Positions 1 to 12,098 are shown, counted from the first letter of the stretch. The stretch: DNA of 64,000 bases from Rhododendron vialii (GCF_030253575.1 NC_080566.1:11665501-11729500); one strand, 5' to 3'. Numbers and translations are program-made. The notes: generated from the letters alone by a model not told the origin.

Positions 1-218
1 ATTCCGTCCGGATCTTCCCGGAGAGTTTTCGCTGCAGCGATTTTTCGAGCTGCGAGCCAAAATAGCCCCCTTCAGCGGGCACTCTCGGCCGTAGCCATCC
101 CTCCAACGGGATACGGGGTCCGGCCGGCGAGACGTGGCCAAGAAAGCCAGAGATAGAGTGAGCCGTGCCCGACGGGGCCGAAAAATGGACCAAAAGAATT
201 GAAAGCGGAGTGCCTATC

Positions 219-337
219 GGGTGCGATCATACCAGCACTAATGCACCGGATCCCATCAGAACTCCGCAGTTAAGCGTGCTTGGGCGAGAGTAGTACTAGG
301 ATGGGTGACCCCCTGGGAAGTCCTCGTGTTGCACCCC
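219..337 (+). rRNA. 5S rRNA, unit 1
   Basis: First complete gene in the window; 411-bp unit. Its spacer carries CTCTCTGCC, otherwise seen only in units 6 and 13. Confidence 0.97.
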
Positions 338-629
338 TTTTTCGTTTTTGTACGAAATCCCTTCCCCGCCCCCCGTTCCCTTCTTTCATCCGGTCGCCGC
401 AACTTCGGCTCATTCCGTCCGGATCTTCCCGGAGAGTTTTCGCTGCAGCGATTTTTCGAGCTGCGAGCCAAAATAGCCCCCTTCAGCGGGCACTCTCTGC
501 CGTAGCCATCCCTCCAACGGGATACGGGGTCCGGCCGGCGAGACGTGGCCAAGAAAGCCAGAGATAGAGTGAGCCGTGCCCGACGGGGCAGAAAAATGGA
601 CCAAAAGAATTGAAAGCGGAGTGCCTATC

Positions 630-748
630 GGGTGCGATCATACCAGCACTAATGCACCGGATCCCATCAGAACTCCGCAGTTAAGCGTGCTTGGGCGAGA
701 GTAGTACTAGGATGGGTGACCCCCTGGGAAGTCCTCGTGTTGCACCCC
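630..748 (+). rRNA. 5S rRNA, unit 2
   Basis: 411-bp unit; first member of seven-unit repeat copy 1. Confidence 0.97.
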
Positions 749-1040
749 TTTTTCGTTTTTGTACGAAATCCCTTCCCCGCCCCCCGTTCCCTTCTTTCAT
801 CCGGTCGCCGCAACTTCGGCTCATTCCGTCCGGATCTTCCCGGAGAGTTTTCGCTGCAGCGATTTTTCGAGCTGCGAGCCAAAATAGCCCCCTTCAGCGG
901 GCACTCTCGGCCGTAGCCATCCCTCCAACGGGATACGGGGTCCGGCCGGCGAGACGTGGCCAAGAAAGCCAGAGATAGAGTGAGCCGTGCCCGACGGGGC
1001 CGAAAAATGGACCAAAAGAATTGAAAGCGGAGTGCCTATC

Positions 1041-1159
1041 GGGTGCGATCATACCAGCACTAATGCACCGGATCCCATCAGAACTCCGCAGTTAAGCGTG
1101 CTTGGGCGAGAGTAGTACTAGGATGGGTGACCCCCTGGGAAGTCCTCGTGTTGCACCCC
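1041..1159 (+). rRNA. 5S rRNA, unit 3
   Basis: 411-bp unit; second member of seven-unit repeat copy 1. Confidence 0.97.
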
Positions 1160-1451
1160 TTTTTCGTTTTTGTACGAAATCCCTTCCCCGCCCCCCGTTC
1201 CCTTCTTTCATCCGGTCGCCGCAACTTCGGCTCATTCCGTCCGGATCTTCCCGGAGAGTTTTCGCTGCAGCGATTTTTCGAGCTGCGAGCCAAAATAGCC
1301 CCCTTCAGCGGGCACTCTCGGCCGTAGCCATCCCTCCAACGGGATACGGGGTCCGGCCGGCGAGACGTGGCCAAGAAAGCCAGAGATAGAGTGAGCCGTG
1401 CCCGACGGGGCCGAAAAATGGACCAAAAGAATTGAAAGCGGAGTGCCTATC

Positions 1452-1570
1452 GGGTGCGATCATACCAGCACTAATGCACCGGATCCCATCAGAACTCCGC
1501 AGTTAAGCGTGCTTGGGCGAGAGTAGTACTAGGATGGGTGACCCCCTGGGAAGTCCTCGTGTTGCACCCC
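1452..1570 (+). rRNA. 5S rRNA, unit 4
   Basis: 411-bp unit; third member of seven-unit repeat copy 1. Confidence 0.97.
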
Positions 1571-1862
1571 TTTTTCGTTTTTGTACGAAATCCCTTCCCC
1601 GCCCCCCGTTCCCTTCTTTCATCCGGTCGCCGCAACTTCGGCTCATTCCGTCCGGATCTTCCCGGAGAGTTTTCGCTGCAGCGATTTTTCGAGCTGCGAG
1701 CCAAAATAGCCCCCTTCAGCGGGCACTCTCGGCCGTAGCCATCCCTCCAACGGGATACGGGGTCCGGCCGGCGAGACGTGGCCAAGAAAGCCAGAGATAG
1801 AGTGAGCCGTGCCCGACGGGGCCGAAAAATGGACCAAAAGAATTGAAAGCGGAGTGCCTATC

Positions 1863-1981
1863 GGGTGCGATCATACCAGCACTAATGCACCGGATCCCAT
1901 CAGAACTCCGCAGTTAAGCGTGCTTGGGCGAGAGTAGTACTAGGATGGGTGACCCCCTGGGAAGTCCTCGTGTTGCACCCC
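1863..1981 (+). rRNA. 5S rRNA, unit 5
   Basis: 407-bp unit: first short spacer of the array, with both indels in the short state and CTCATGCCG. Confidence 0.97.
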
Positions 1982-2269
1982 TTTTTCGTTTTTGTACGAA
2001 ATCCCTTCCCCGCCCCCCGTTCCCTTCTTTCATCCGGTCGCCGCAACTTCGGCTCATGCCGTCCGGATCTTCCCGGAGAGTTTTCGCAGCGATTTTTCGA
2101 GCTGCGAGCCAAAATAGCCCCGTCAGCGGGCACGTTCGGCCGCAGCCATCCCTCCAACGGGATACGGGGTCCGGCCGGCGAGACGTGGCCAAGAAAGCCA
2201 GAGATAGAGCGAGCGGTGCCCGACGGGGCCGAAAAATGGACCAAAAGAATTGAAAGCGGAGTGCCTATC

Positions 2270-2388
2270 GGGTGCGATCATACCAGCACTAATGCACCGG
2301 ATCCCATCAGAACTCCGCAGTTAAGCGTGCTTGGGCGAGAGTAGTACTAGGATGGGTGACCCCCTGGGAAGTCCTCGTGTTGCACCCC
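2270..2388 (+). rRNA. 5S rRNA, unit 6
   Basis: 411-bp unit; its spacer has the private CCAACCGG change shared with unit 13. Confidence 0.97.
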
Positions 2389-2680
2389 TTTTTCGTTTTT
2401 GTACGAAATCCCTTCCCCGCCCCCCGTTCCCTTCTTTCATCCGGTCGCCGCAACTTCGGCTCATTCCGTCCGGATCTTCCCGGAGAGTTTTCGCTGCAGC
2501 GATTTTTCGAGCTGCGAGCCAAAATAGCCCCCTTCAGCGGGCACTCTCTGCCGTAGCCATCCCTCCAACCGGATACGGGGTCCGGCCGGCGAGACGTGGC
2601 CAAGAAAGCCAGAGATAGAGTGAGCCGTGCCCGACGGGGCAGAAAAATGGACCAAAAGAATTGAAAGCGGAGTGCCTATC

Positions 2681-2799
2681 GGGTGCGATCATACCAGCAC
2701 TAATGCACCGGATCCCATCAGAACTCCGCAGTTAAGCGTGCTTGGGCGAGAGTAGTACTAGGATGGGTGACCCCCTGGGAAGTCCTCGTGTTGCACCCC
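2681..2799 (+). rRNA. 5S rRNA, unit 7
   Basis: 411-bp unit; sixth member of seven-unit repeat copy 1. Confidence 0.97.
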
Positions 2800-3091
2800 T
2801 TTTTCGTTTTTGTACGAAATCCCTTCCCCGCCCCCCGTTCCCTTCTTTCATCCGGTCGCCGCAACTTCGGCTCATTCCGTCCGGATCTTCCCGGAGAGTT
2901 TTCGCTGCAGCGATTTTTCGAGCTGCGAGCCAAAATAGCCCCCTTCAGCGGGCACTCTCGGCCGTAGCCATCCCTCCAACGGGATACGGGGTCCGGCCGG
3001 CGAGACGTGGCCAAGAAAGCCAGAGATAGAGTGAGCCGTGCCCGACGGGGCCGAAAAATGGACCAAAAGAATTGAAAGCGGAGTGCCTATC

Positions 3092-3210
3092 GGGTGCGAT
3101 CATACCAGCACTAATGCACCGGATCCCATCAGAACTCCGCAGTTAAGCGTGCTTGGGCGAGAGTAGTACTAGGATGGGTGACCCCCTGGGAAGTCCTCGT
3201 GTTGCACCCC
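3092..3210 (+). rRNA. 5S rRNA, unit 8
   Basis: 407-bp unit closing copy 1 of the seven-unit repeat. Confidence 0.97.
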
Positions 3211-3498
3211 TTTTTCGTTTTTGTACGAAATCCCTTCCCCGCCCCCCGTTCCCTTCTTTCATCCGGTCGCCGCAACTTCGGCTCATGCCGTCCGGATCTT
3301 CCCGGAGAGTTTTCGCAGCGATTTTTCGAGCTGCGAGCCAAAATAGCCCCGTCAGCGGGCACGTTCGGCCGCAGCCATCCCTCCAACGGGATACGGGGTC
3401 CGGCCGGCGAGACGTGGCCAAGAAAGCCAGAGATAGAGCGAGCGGTGCCCGACGGGGCCGAAAAATGGACCAAAAGAATTGAAAGCGGAGTGCCTATC

Positions 3499-3617
3499 GG
3501 GTGCGATCATACCAGCACTAATGCACCGGATCCCATCAGAACTCCGCAGTTAAGCGTGCTTGGGCGAGAGTAGTACTAGGATGGGTGACCCCCTGGGAAG
3601 TCCTCGTGTTGCACCCC
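3499..3617 (+). rRNA. 5S rRNA, unit 9
   Basis: 411-bp unit opening copy 2 of the seven-unit repeat. Confidence 0.97.
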
Positions 3618-3909
3618 TTTTTCGTTTTTGTACGAAATCCCTTCCCCGCCCCCCGTTCCCTTCTTTCATCCGGTCGCCGCAACTTCGGCTCATTCCGTCC
3701 GGATCTTCCCGGAGAGTTTTCGCTGCAGCGATTTTTCGAGCTGCGAGCCAAAATAGCCCCCTTCAGCGGGCACTCTCGGCCGTAGCCATCCCTCCAACGG
3801 GATACGGGGTCCGGCCGGCGAGACGTGGCCAAGAAAGCCAGAGATAGAGTGAGCCGTGCCCGACGGGGCCGAAAAATGGACCAAAAGAATTGAAAGCGGA
3901 GTGCCTATC

Positions 3910-4028
3910 GGGTGCGATCATACCAGCACTAATGCACCGGATCCCATCAGAACTCCGCAGTTAAGCGTGCTTGGGCGAGAGTAGTACTAGGATGGGTGAC
4001 CCCCTGGGAAGTCCTCGTGTTGCACCCC
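3910..4028 (+). rRNA. 5S rRNA, unit 10
   Basis: 411-bp unit, counterpart of unit 3. Confidence 0.97.
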
Positions 4029-4320
4029 TTTTTCGTTTTTGTACGAAATCCCTTCCCCGCCCCCCGTTCCCTTCTTTCATCCGGTCGCCGCAACTTCGGC
4101 TCATTCCGTCCGGATCTTCCCGGAGAGTTTTCGCTGCAGCGATTTTTCGAGCTGCGAGCCAAAATAGCCCCCTTCAGCGGGCACTCTCGGCCGTAGCCAT
4201 CCCTCCAACGGGATACGGGGTCCGGCCGGCGAGACGTGGCCAAGAAAGCCAGAGATAGAGTGAGCCGTGCCCGACGGGGCCGAAAAATGGACCAAAAGAA
4301 TTGAAAGCGGAGTGCCTATC

Positions 4321-4439
4321 GGGTGCGATCATACCAGCACTAATGCACCGGATCCCATCAGAACTCCGCAGTTAAGCGTGCTTGGGCGAGAGTAGTACTA
4401 GGATGGGTGACCCCCTGGGAAGTCCTCGTGTTGCACCCC
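4321..4439 (+). rRNA. 5S rRNA, unit 11
   Basis: 411-bp unit, counterpart of unit 4. Confidence 0.97.
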
Positions 4440-4731
4440 TTTTTCGTTTTTGTACGAAATCCCTTCCCCGCCCCCCGTTCCCTTCTTTCATCCGGTCGCC
4501 GCAACTTCGGCTCATTCCGTCCGGATCTTCCCGGAGAGTTTTCGCTGCAGCGATTTTTCGAGCTGCGAGCCAAAATAGCCCCCTTCAGCGGGCACTCTCG
4601 GCCGTAGCCATCCCTCCAACGGGATACGGGGTCCGGCCGGCGAGACGTGGCCAAGAAAGCCAGAGATAGAGTGAGCCGTGCCCGACGGGGCCGAAAAATG
4701 GACCAAAAGAATTGAAAGCGGAGTGCCTATC

Positions 4732-4850
4732 GGGTGCGATCATACCAGCACTAATGCACCGGATCCCATCAGAACTCCGCAGTTAAGCGTGCTTGGGCGA
4801 GAGTAGTACTAGGATGGGTGACCCCCTGGGAAGTCCTCGTGTTGCACCCC
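4732..4850 (+). rRNA. 5S rRNA, unit 12
   Basis: 407-bp unit, counterpart of unit 5. Confidence 0.97.
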
Positions 4851-5138
4851 TTTTTCGTTTTTGTACGAAATCCCTTCCCCGCCCCCCGTTCCCTTCTTTC
4901 ATCCGGTCGCCGCAACTTCGGCTCATGCCGTCCGGATCTTCCCGGAGAGTTTTCGCAGCGATTTTTCGAGCTGCGAGCCAAAATAGCCCCGTCAGCGGGC
5001 ACGTTCGGCCGCAGCCATCCCTCCAACGGGATACGGGGTCCGGCCGGCGAGACGTGGCCAAGAAAGCCAGAGATAGAGCGAGCGGTGCCCGACGGGGCCG
5101 AAAAATGGACCAAAAGAATTGAAAGCGGAGTGCCTATC

Positions 5139-5257
5139 GGGTGCGATCATACCAGCACTAATGCACCGGATCCCATCAGAACTCCGCAGTTAAGCGTGCT
5201 TGGGCGAGAGTAGTACTAGGATGGGTGACCCCCTGGGAAGTCCTCGTGTTGCACCCC
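5139..5257 (+). rRNA. 5S rRNA, unit 13
   Basis: 411-bp unit, counterpart of unit 6, with the same CCAACCGG spacer change. Confidence 0.97.
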
Positions 5258-5549
5258 TTTTTCGTTTTTGTACGAAATCCCTTCCCCGCCCCCCGTTCCC
5301 TTCTTTCATCCGGTCGCCGCAACTTCGGCTCATTCCGTCCGGATCTTCCCGGAGAGTTTTCGCTGCAGCGATTTTTCGAGCTGCGAGCCAAAATAGCCCC
5401 CTTCAGCGGGCACTCTCTGCCGTAGCCATCCCTCCAACCGGATACGGGGTCCGGCCGGCGAGACGTGGCCAAGAAAGCCAGAGATAGAGTGAGCCGTGCC
5501 CGACGGGGCAGAAAAATGGACCAAAAGAATTGAAAGCGGAGTGCCTATC

Positions 5550-5668
5550 GGGTGCGATCATACCAGCACTAATGCACCGGATCCCATCAGAACTCCGCAG
5601 TTAAGCGTGCTTGGGCGAGAGTAGTACTAGGATGGGTGACCCCCTGGGAAGTCCTCGTGTTGCACCCC
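5550..5668 (+). rRNA. 5S rRNA, unit 14
   Basis: 411-bp unit, counterpart of unit 7. Confidence 0.97.
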
Positions 5669-5960
5669 TTTTTCGTTTTTGTACGAAATCCCTTCCCCGC
5701 CCCCCGTTCCCTTCTTTCATCCGGTCGCCGCAACTTCGGCTCATTCCGTCCGGATCTTCCCGGAGAGTTTTCGCTGCAGCGATTTTTCGAGCTGCGAGCC
5801 AAAATAGCCCCCTTCAGCGGGCACTCTCGGCCGTAGCCATCCCTCCAACGGGATACGGGGTCCGGCCGGCGAGACGTGGCCAAGAAAGCCAGAGATAGAG
5901 TGAGCCGTGCCCGACGGGGCCGAAAAATGGACCAAAAGAATTGAAAGCGGAGTGCCTATC

Positions 5961-6079
5961 GGGTGCGATCATACCAGCACTAATGCACCGGATCCCATCA
6001 GAACTCCGCAGTTAAGCGTGCTTGGGCGAGAGTAGTACTAGGATGGGTGACCCCCTGGGAAGTCCTCGTGTTGCACCCC
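5961..6079 (+). rRNA. 5S rRNA, unit 15
   Basis: 407-bp unit, counterpart of unit 8; end of copy 2. Confidence 0.97.
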
Positions 6080-6367
6080 TTTTTCGTTTTTGTACGAAAT
6101 CCCTTCCCCGCCCCCCGTTCCCTTCTTTCATCCGGTCGCCGCAACTTCGGCTCATGCCGTCCGGATCTTCCCGGAGAGTTTTCGCAGCGATTTTTCGAGC
6201 TGCGAGCCAAAATAGCCCCGTCAGCGGGCACGTTCGGCCGCAGCCATCCCTCCAACGGGATACGGGGTCCGGCCGGCGAGACGTGGCCAAGAAAGCCAGA
6301 GATAGAGCGAGCGGTGCCCGACGGGGCCGAAAAATGGACCAAAAGAATTGAAAGCGGAGTGCCTATC

Positions 6368-6486
6368 GGGTGCGATCATACCAGCACTAATGCACCGGAT
6401 CCCATCAGAACTCCGCAGTTAAGCGTGCTTGGGCGAGAGTAGTACTAGGATGGGTGACCCCCTGGGAAGTCCTCGTGTTGCACCCC
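6368..6486 (+). rRNA. 5S rRNA, unit 16
   Basis: 411-bp unit between the seven-unit repeat and the large duplication. Confidence 0.97.
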
Positions 6487-6778
6487 TTTTTCGTTTTTGT
6501 ACGAAATCCCTTCCCCGCCCCCCGTTCCCTTCTTTCATCCGGTCGCCGCAACTTCGGCTCATTCCGTCCGGATCTTCCCGGAGAGTTTTCGCTGCAGCGA
6601 TTTTTCGAGCTGCGAGCCAAAATAGCCCCCTTCAGCGGGCACTCTCGGCCGTAGCCATCCCTCCAACGGGATACGGGGTCCGGCCGGCGAGACGTGGCCA
6701 AGAAAGCCAGAGATAGAGTGAGCCGTGCCCGACGGGGCCGAAAAATGGACCAAAAGAATTGAAAGCGGAGTGCCTATC

Positions 6779-6897
6779 GGGTGCGATCATACCAGCACTA
6801 ATGCACCGGATCCCATCAGAACTCCGCAGTTAAGCGTGCTTGGGCGAGAGTAGTACTAGGATGGGTGACCCCCTGGGAAGTCCTCGTGTTGCACCCC
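6779..6897 (+). rRNA. 5S rRNA, unit 17
   Basis: 407-bp unit with CTCATTCCG where other 407-bp units have CTCATGCCG, so its spacer looks recombinant. Confidence 0.97.
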
Positions 6898-7185
6898 TTT
6901 TTCGTTTTTGTACGAAATCCCTTCCCCGCCCCCCGTTCCCTTCTTTCATCCGGTCGCCGCAACTTCGGCTCATTCCGTCCGGATCTTCCCGGAGAGTTTT
7001 CGCAGCGATTTTTCGAGCTGCGAGCCAAAATAGCCCCGTCAGCGGGCACGTTCGGCCGCAGCCATCCCTCCAACGGGATACGGGGTCCGGCCGGCGAGAC
7101 GTGGCCAAGAAAGCCAGAGATAGAGCGAGCGGTGCCCGACGGGGCCGAAAAATGGACCAAAAGAATTGAAAGCGGAGTGCCTATC

Positions 7186-7304
7186 GGGTGCGATCATACC
7201 AGCACTAATGCACCGGATCCCATCAGAACTCCGCAGTTAAGCGTGCTTGGGCGAGAGTAGTACTAGGATGGGTGACCCCCTTGGAAGTCCTCGTGTTGCA
7301 CCCC
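7186..7304 (+). rRNA. 5S rRNA, unit 18
   Basis: 411-bp unit; gene position 97 G to T. Opens copy 1 of the large duplication; spacer has CTACAGCG and GGCGTGACG. Confidence 0.96.
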
Positions 7305-7596
7305 TTTTTCGTTTTTGTACGAAATCCCTTCCCCGCCCCCCGTTCCCTTCTTTCATCCGGTCGCCGCAACTTCGGCTCATTCCGTCCGGATCTTCCCGGA
7401 GAGTTTTCGCTACAGCGATTTTTCGAGCTGCGAGCCAAAATAGCCCCCTTCAGCGGGCACTCTCGGCCGTAGCCATCCCTCCAACGGGATACGGGGTCCG
7501 GCCGGCGTGACGTGGCCAAGAAAGCCAGAGATAGAGTGAGCCGTGCCCGACGGGGCCGAAAAATGGACCAAAAGAATTGAAAGCGGAGTGCCTATC

Positions 7597-7715
7597 GGGT
7601 GCGATCATACCAGCACTAATGCACCGGATCCCATCAGAACTCCGCAGTTAAGCGTGCTTGGGCGAGAGTAGTACTAGGATGGGTGACCCCCTGGGAAGTC
7701 CTCGTGTTGCACCCC
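7597..7715 (+). rRNA. 5S rRNA, unit 19
   Basis: 407-bp unit; no gene change noticed. Confidence 0.97.
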
Positions 7716-8003
7716 TTTTTCGTTTTTGTACGAAATCCCTTCCCCGCCCCCCGTTCCCTTCTTTCATCCGGTCGCCGCAACTTCGGCTCATGCCGTCCGG
7801 ATCTTCCCGGAGAGTTTTCGCAGCGATTTTTCGAGCTGCGAGCCAAAATAGCCCCGTCAGCGGGCACGTTCGGCCGCAGCCATCCCTCCAACGGGATACG
7901 GGGTCCGGCCGGCGAGACGTGGCCAAGAAAGCCAGAGATAGAGCGAGCGGTGCCCGACGGGGCCGAAAAATGGACCAAAAGAATTGAAAGCGGAGTGCCT
8001 ATC

Positions 8004-8122
8004 GGGTGCGATCATACCAGCACTAATGCACCGGATCCCATCAGAACTCCGCAGTTAAGCGTGCTTGGGCGAGAGTAGTACTAGGATGGGTGACCCCCTT
8101 GGAAGTCCTCGTGTTGCACCCC
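8004..8122 (+). rRNA. 5S rRNA, unit 20
   Basis: 411-bp unit; position 97 G to T; spacer has CGCCGCAGCG and GAGCAAAAATAG. Confidence 0.96.
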
Positions 8123-8414
8123 TTTTTCGTTTTTGTACGAAATCCCTTCCCCGCCCCCCGTTCCCTTCTTTCATCCGGTCGCCGCAACTTCGGCTCATTC
8201 CGTCCGGATCTTCCCGGAGAGTTTTCGCCGCAGCGATTTTTCGAGCTGCGAGCAAAAATAGCCCCCTTCAGCGGGCACTCTCGGCCGTAGCCATCCCTCC
8301 AACGGGATACGGGGTCCGGCCGGCGAGACGTGGCCAAGAAAGCCAGAGATAGAGTGAGCCGTGCCCGACGGGGCCGAAAAATGGACCAAAAGAATTGAAA
8401 GCGGAGTGCCTATC

Positions 8415-8533
8415 GGGTGCGATCATACCAGCACTAATGCACCGGATCCCATCAGAACTCCGCAGTTAAGCGTGCTTGGGCGAGAGTAGTACTAGGATGG
8501 GTGACCCCCTGGGAAGTCCTCGTGTTGCACCCC
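8415..8533 (+). rRNA. 5S rRNA, unit 21
   Basis: 407-bp unit; no gene change noticed. Confidence 0.97.
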
Positions 8534-8821
8534 TTTTTCGTTTTTGTACGAAATCCCTTCCCCGCCCCCCGTTCCCTTCTTTCATCCGGTCGCCGCAACT
8601 TCGGCTCATGCCGTCCGGATCTTCCCGGAGAGTTTTCGCAGCGATTTTTCGAGCTGCGAGCCAAAATAGCCCCGTCAGCGGGCACGTTCGGCCGCAGCCA
8701 TCCCTCCAACGGGATACGGGGTCCGGCCGGCGAGACGTGGCCAAGAAAGCCAGAGATAGAGCGAGCGGTGCCCGACGGGGCCGAAAAATGGACCAAAAGA
8801 ATTGAAAGCGGAGTGCCTATC

Positions 8822-8940
8822 GGGTGCGATCATACCAGCACTAATGCACCGGATCCCATCAGAACTCCGCAGTTAAGCGTGCTTGGGCGAGAGTAGTACT
8901 AGGATGGGTGACCCCCTGGGAAGTCCTCGTGTTGCACCCC
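8822..8940 (+). rRNA. 5S rRNA, unit 22
   Basis: 411-bp unit; spacer ends GGCAGAAAAATGG instead of GGCCGAAAAATGG. Confidence 0.97.
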
Positions 8941-9232
8941 TTTTTCGTTTTTGTACGAAATCCCTTCCCCGCCCCCCGTTCCCTTCTTTCATCCGGTCGC
9001 CGCAACTTCGGCTCATTCCGTCCGGATCTTCCCGGAGAGTTTTCGCTGCAGCGATTTTTCGAGCTGCGAGCCAAAATAGCCCCCTTCAGCGGGCACTCTC
9101 GGCCGTAGCCATCCCTCCAACGGGATACGGGGTCCGGCCGGCGAGACGTGGCCAAGAAAGCCAGAGATAGAGTGAGCCGTGCCCGACGGGGCAGAAAAAT
9201 GGACCAAAAGAATTGAAAGCGGAGTGCCTATC

Positions 9233-9351
9233 GGGTGCGATCATACCAGCACTAATGCACCGGATCCCATCAGAACTCCGCAGTTAAGCGTGCTTGGGCG
9301 AGAGTAGTACTAGGATGGGTGACCCCCTGGGAAGTCCTCGTGTTGCACCCC
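9233..9351 (+). rRNA. 5S rRNA, unit 23
   Basis: 411-bp unit; spacer has CGCCGCAGCG. Confidence 0.97.
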
Positions 9352-9643
9352 TTTTTCGTTTTTGTACGAAATCCCTTCCCCGCCCCCCGTTCCCTTCTTT
9401 CATCCGGTCGCCGCAACTTCGGCTCATTCCGTCCGGATCTTCCCGGAGAGTTTTCGCCGCAGCGATTTTTCGAGCTGCGAGCCAAAATAGCCCCCTTCAG
9501 CGGGCACTCTCGGCCGTAGCCATCCCTCCAACGGGATACGGGGTCCGGCCGGCGAGACGTGGCCAAGAAAGCCAGAGATAGAGTGAGCCGTGCCCGACGG
9601 GGCAGAAAAATGGACCAAAAGAATTGAAAGCGGAGTGCCTATC

Positions 9644-9762
9644 GGGTGCGATCATACCAGCACTAATGCACCGGATCCCATCAGAACTCCGCAGTTAAGC
9701 GTGCTTGGGCGAGAGTAGTACTAGGATGGGTGACCCCCTGGGAAGTCCTCGTGTTGCACCCC
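9644..9762 (+). rRNA. 5S rRNA, unit 24
   Basis: 411-bp unit; first of two units missing from the second copy of the large duplication. Confidence 0.97.
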
Positions 9763-10054
9763 TTTTTCGTTTTTGTACGAAATCCCTTCCCCGCCCCCCG
9801 TTCCCTTCTTTCATCCGGTCGCCGCAACTTCGGCTCATTCCGTCCGGATCTTCCCGGAGAGTTTTCGCTGCAGCGATTTTTCGAGCTGCGAGCCAAAATA
9901 GCCCCCTTCAGCGGGCACTCTCGGCCGTAGCCATCCCTCCAACGGGATACGGGGTCCGGCCGGCGAGACGTGGCCAAGAAAGCCAGAGATAGAGTGAGCC
10001 GTGCCCGACGGGGCCGAAAAATGGACCAAAAGAATTGAAAGCGGAGTGCCTATC

Positions 10055-10173
10055 GGGTGCGATCATACCAGCACTAATGCACCGGATCCCATCAGAACTC
10101 CGCAGTTAAGCGTGCTTGGGCGAGAGTAGTACTAGGATGGGTGACCCCCTGGGAAGTCCTCGTGTTGCACCCC
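10055..10173 (+). rRNA. 5S rRNA, unit 25
   Basis: 407-bp unit, but with CCCTTCAGCG rather than CCCGTCAGCG, so its short state arose differently. Missing from the second copy. Confidence 0.97.
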
Positions 10174-10461
10174 TTTTTCGTTTTTGTACGAAATCCCTTC
10201 CCCGCCCCCCGTTCCCTTCTTTCATCCGGTCGCCGCAACTTCGGCTCATGCCGTCCGGATCTTCCCGGAGAGTTTTCGCAGCGATTTTTCGAGCTGCAAG
10301 CCAAAATAGCCCCTTCAGCGGGCACGTTCGGCCGCAGCCATCCCTCCAACGGGATACGGGGTCCGGCCGGCGAGACGTGGCCAAGAAAGCCAGAGATAGA
10401 GTGAGCAGTGCCCGACGGGGCAGAAAAATGGACCAAAAGAATTGAAAGCGGAGTGCCTATC

Positions 10462-10580
10462 GGGTGCGATCATACCAGCACTAATGCACCGGATCCCATC
10501 AGAACTCCGCAGTTAAGCGTGCTTGGGCGAGAGTAGTACTAGGATGGGTGACCCCCTTGGAAGTCCTCGTGTTGCACCCC
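10462..10580 (+). rRNA. 5S rRNA, unit 26
   Basis: 411-bp unit; position 97 G to T. Confidence 0.96.
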
Positions 10581-10872
10581 TTTTTCGTTTTTGTACGAAA
10601 TCCCTTCCCCGCCCCCCGTTCCCTTCTTTCATCCGGTCGCCGCAACTTCGGCTCATTCCGTCCGGATCTTCCCGGAGAGTTTTCGCTGCAGCGATTTTTC
10701 GAGCTGCGAGCCAAAATAGCCCCCTTCAGCGGGCACTCTCGGCCGTAGCCATCCCTCCAACGGGATACGGGGTCCGGCCGGCGAGACGTGGCCAAGAAAG
10801 CCAGAGATAGAGTGAGCCGTGCCCGACGGGGCAGAAAAATGGACCAAAAGAATTGAAAGCGGAGTGCCTATC

Positions 10873-10991
10873 GGGTGCGATCATACCAGCACTAATGCAC
10901 CGGATCCCATCAGAACTCCGCAGTTAAGCGTGCTTGGGCGAGAGTAGTACTAGGATGGGTGACCCCCTGGGAAGTCCTCGTGTTGCACCCC
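10873..10991 (+). rRNA. 5S rRNA, unit 27
   Basis: 410-bp unit; first spacer of this class, with ATCAGGTCGCC and GAAATACC. Confidence 0.97.
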
Positions 10992-11282
10992 TTTTTCGTT
11001 TTTGTACGAAATACCTTCCCCGCCCCCCGTTCCCTTCTTTCATCAGGTCGCCGCAACTTCGGCTCATTCCGTCCGGATCTTCCCGGAGAGTTTTCGCTGC
11101 AGCGATTTTTCGAGCTGCGAGCCAAAATAGCCCCGTCAGCGGGCACGTTCGGCCGTAGCCATCCCTCCAACGGGATACGGGGTCCGGCCGGCGAGACGTG
11201 GCCAAGAAAGCCAGAGATAGAGTGAGCCGTGCCCGACGGGGCCGAAAAATGGACCAAAAGAATTGAAAGCGGAGTGCCTATC

Positions 11283-11401
11283 GGGTGCGATCATACCAGC
11301 ACTAATGCACCGGATCCCATCAGAACTCCGCAGTTAAGCGTGCTTGGGCGAGAGTAGTACTAGGATGGGTGACCCCCTGGGAAGTCCTCGTGTTGCACCC
11401 C
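11283..11401 (+). rRNA. 5S rRNA, unit 28
   Basis: 408-bp unit; spacer has GGTTCTTCTCGG and ATACGTGG. Confidence 0.97.
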
Positions 11402-11690
11402 TTTTTCGTTTTTGTACGAAATCCCTTCCCCGCCCCCCGTTCCCTTCTTTCATCCGGTCGCCGCAACTTCGGCTCATTCCGTCCGGTTCTTCTCGGAGAG
11501 TTTTCGCAGCGATTTTTCGAGCTGCGAGCCAAAATAGCCCCCTTCAGCGGGCACGTTCGGCCGCAGCCATCCCTCCAACGGGATACGTGGTCCGGCCGGC
11601 GAGACGTGGCCAAGAAAGCCAGAGATAGAGCGAGCAGTGCCCGACGGGGCAGAAAAATGGAACAAAAGAATTGAAAGCGGAGTGCCTATC

Positions 11691-11809
11691 GGGTGCGATC
11701 ATACCAGCACTAATGCACCGGATCCCATCAGAACTCCGCAGTTAAGCGTGCTTGGGCGAGAGTAGTACTAGGATGGGTGACCCCCTGGGAAGTCCTCGTG
11801 TTGCACCCC
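11691..11809 (+). rRNA. 5S rRNA, unit 29
   Basis: 408-bp unit with GGATTTTCCCGG and AAAATGAACC; starts the two-unit sub-repeat. Confidence 0.97.
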
Positions 11810-12098
11810 TTTTTCGTTTTTGTACGAAATCCCTTCCCCGCCCCCCGTTCCCTTCTTTCATCCGGTCTCCGCAACTTCGGCTCATTCCGTCCGGATTTTC
11901 CCGGAGAGTTTTCGCAGCGATTTTTCGAGCTGCGAGCCAAAATAGCCCCCTTCAGCGGGCACTCTCGGCCGTAGCCATCCCTCCAACGGGATACGTGGTC
12001 CGGCCGGCGAGACGTGGCCAAGAAAGCCAGAGATAGAGTGAGCAGTGCCCGACGGGGCCGAAAAATGAACCAAAAGAATTGAAAGCGGAGTGCCTATC

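Larger units (their letters stand above)
630..6367 (+). repeat. Seven-unit higher-order repeat, two copies of 2869 bp
   Basis: Units starting at 630, 1041, 1452, 1863, 2270, 2681 and 3092 recur in the same order at 3499, 3910, 4321, 4732, 5139, 5550 and 5961. The order of long and short spacers matches. So does a private variant (CTCTCTGCC together with CCAACCGG) in units 2270 and 5139. This is a tandem duplication of seven units. Confidence 0.9.
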
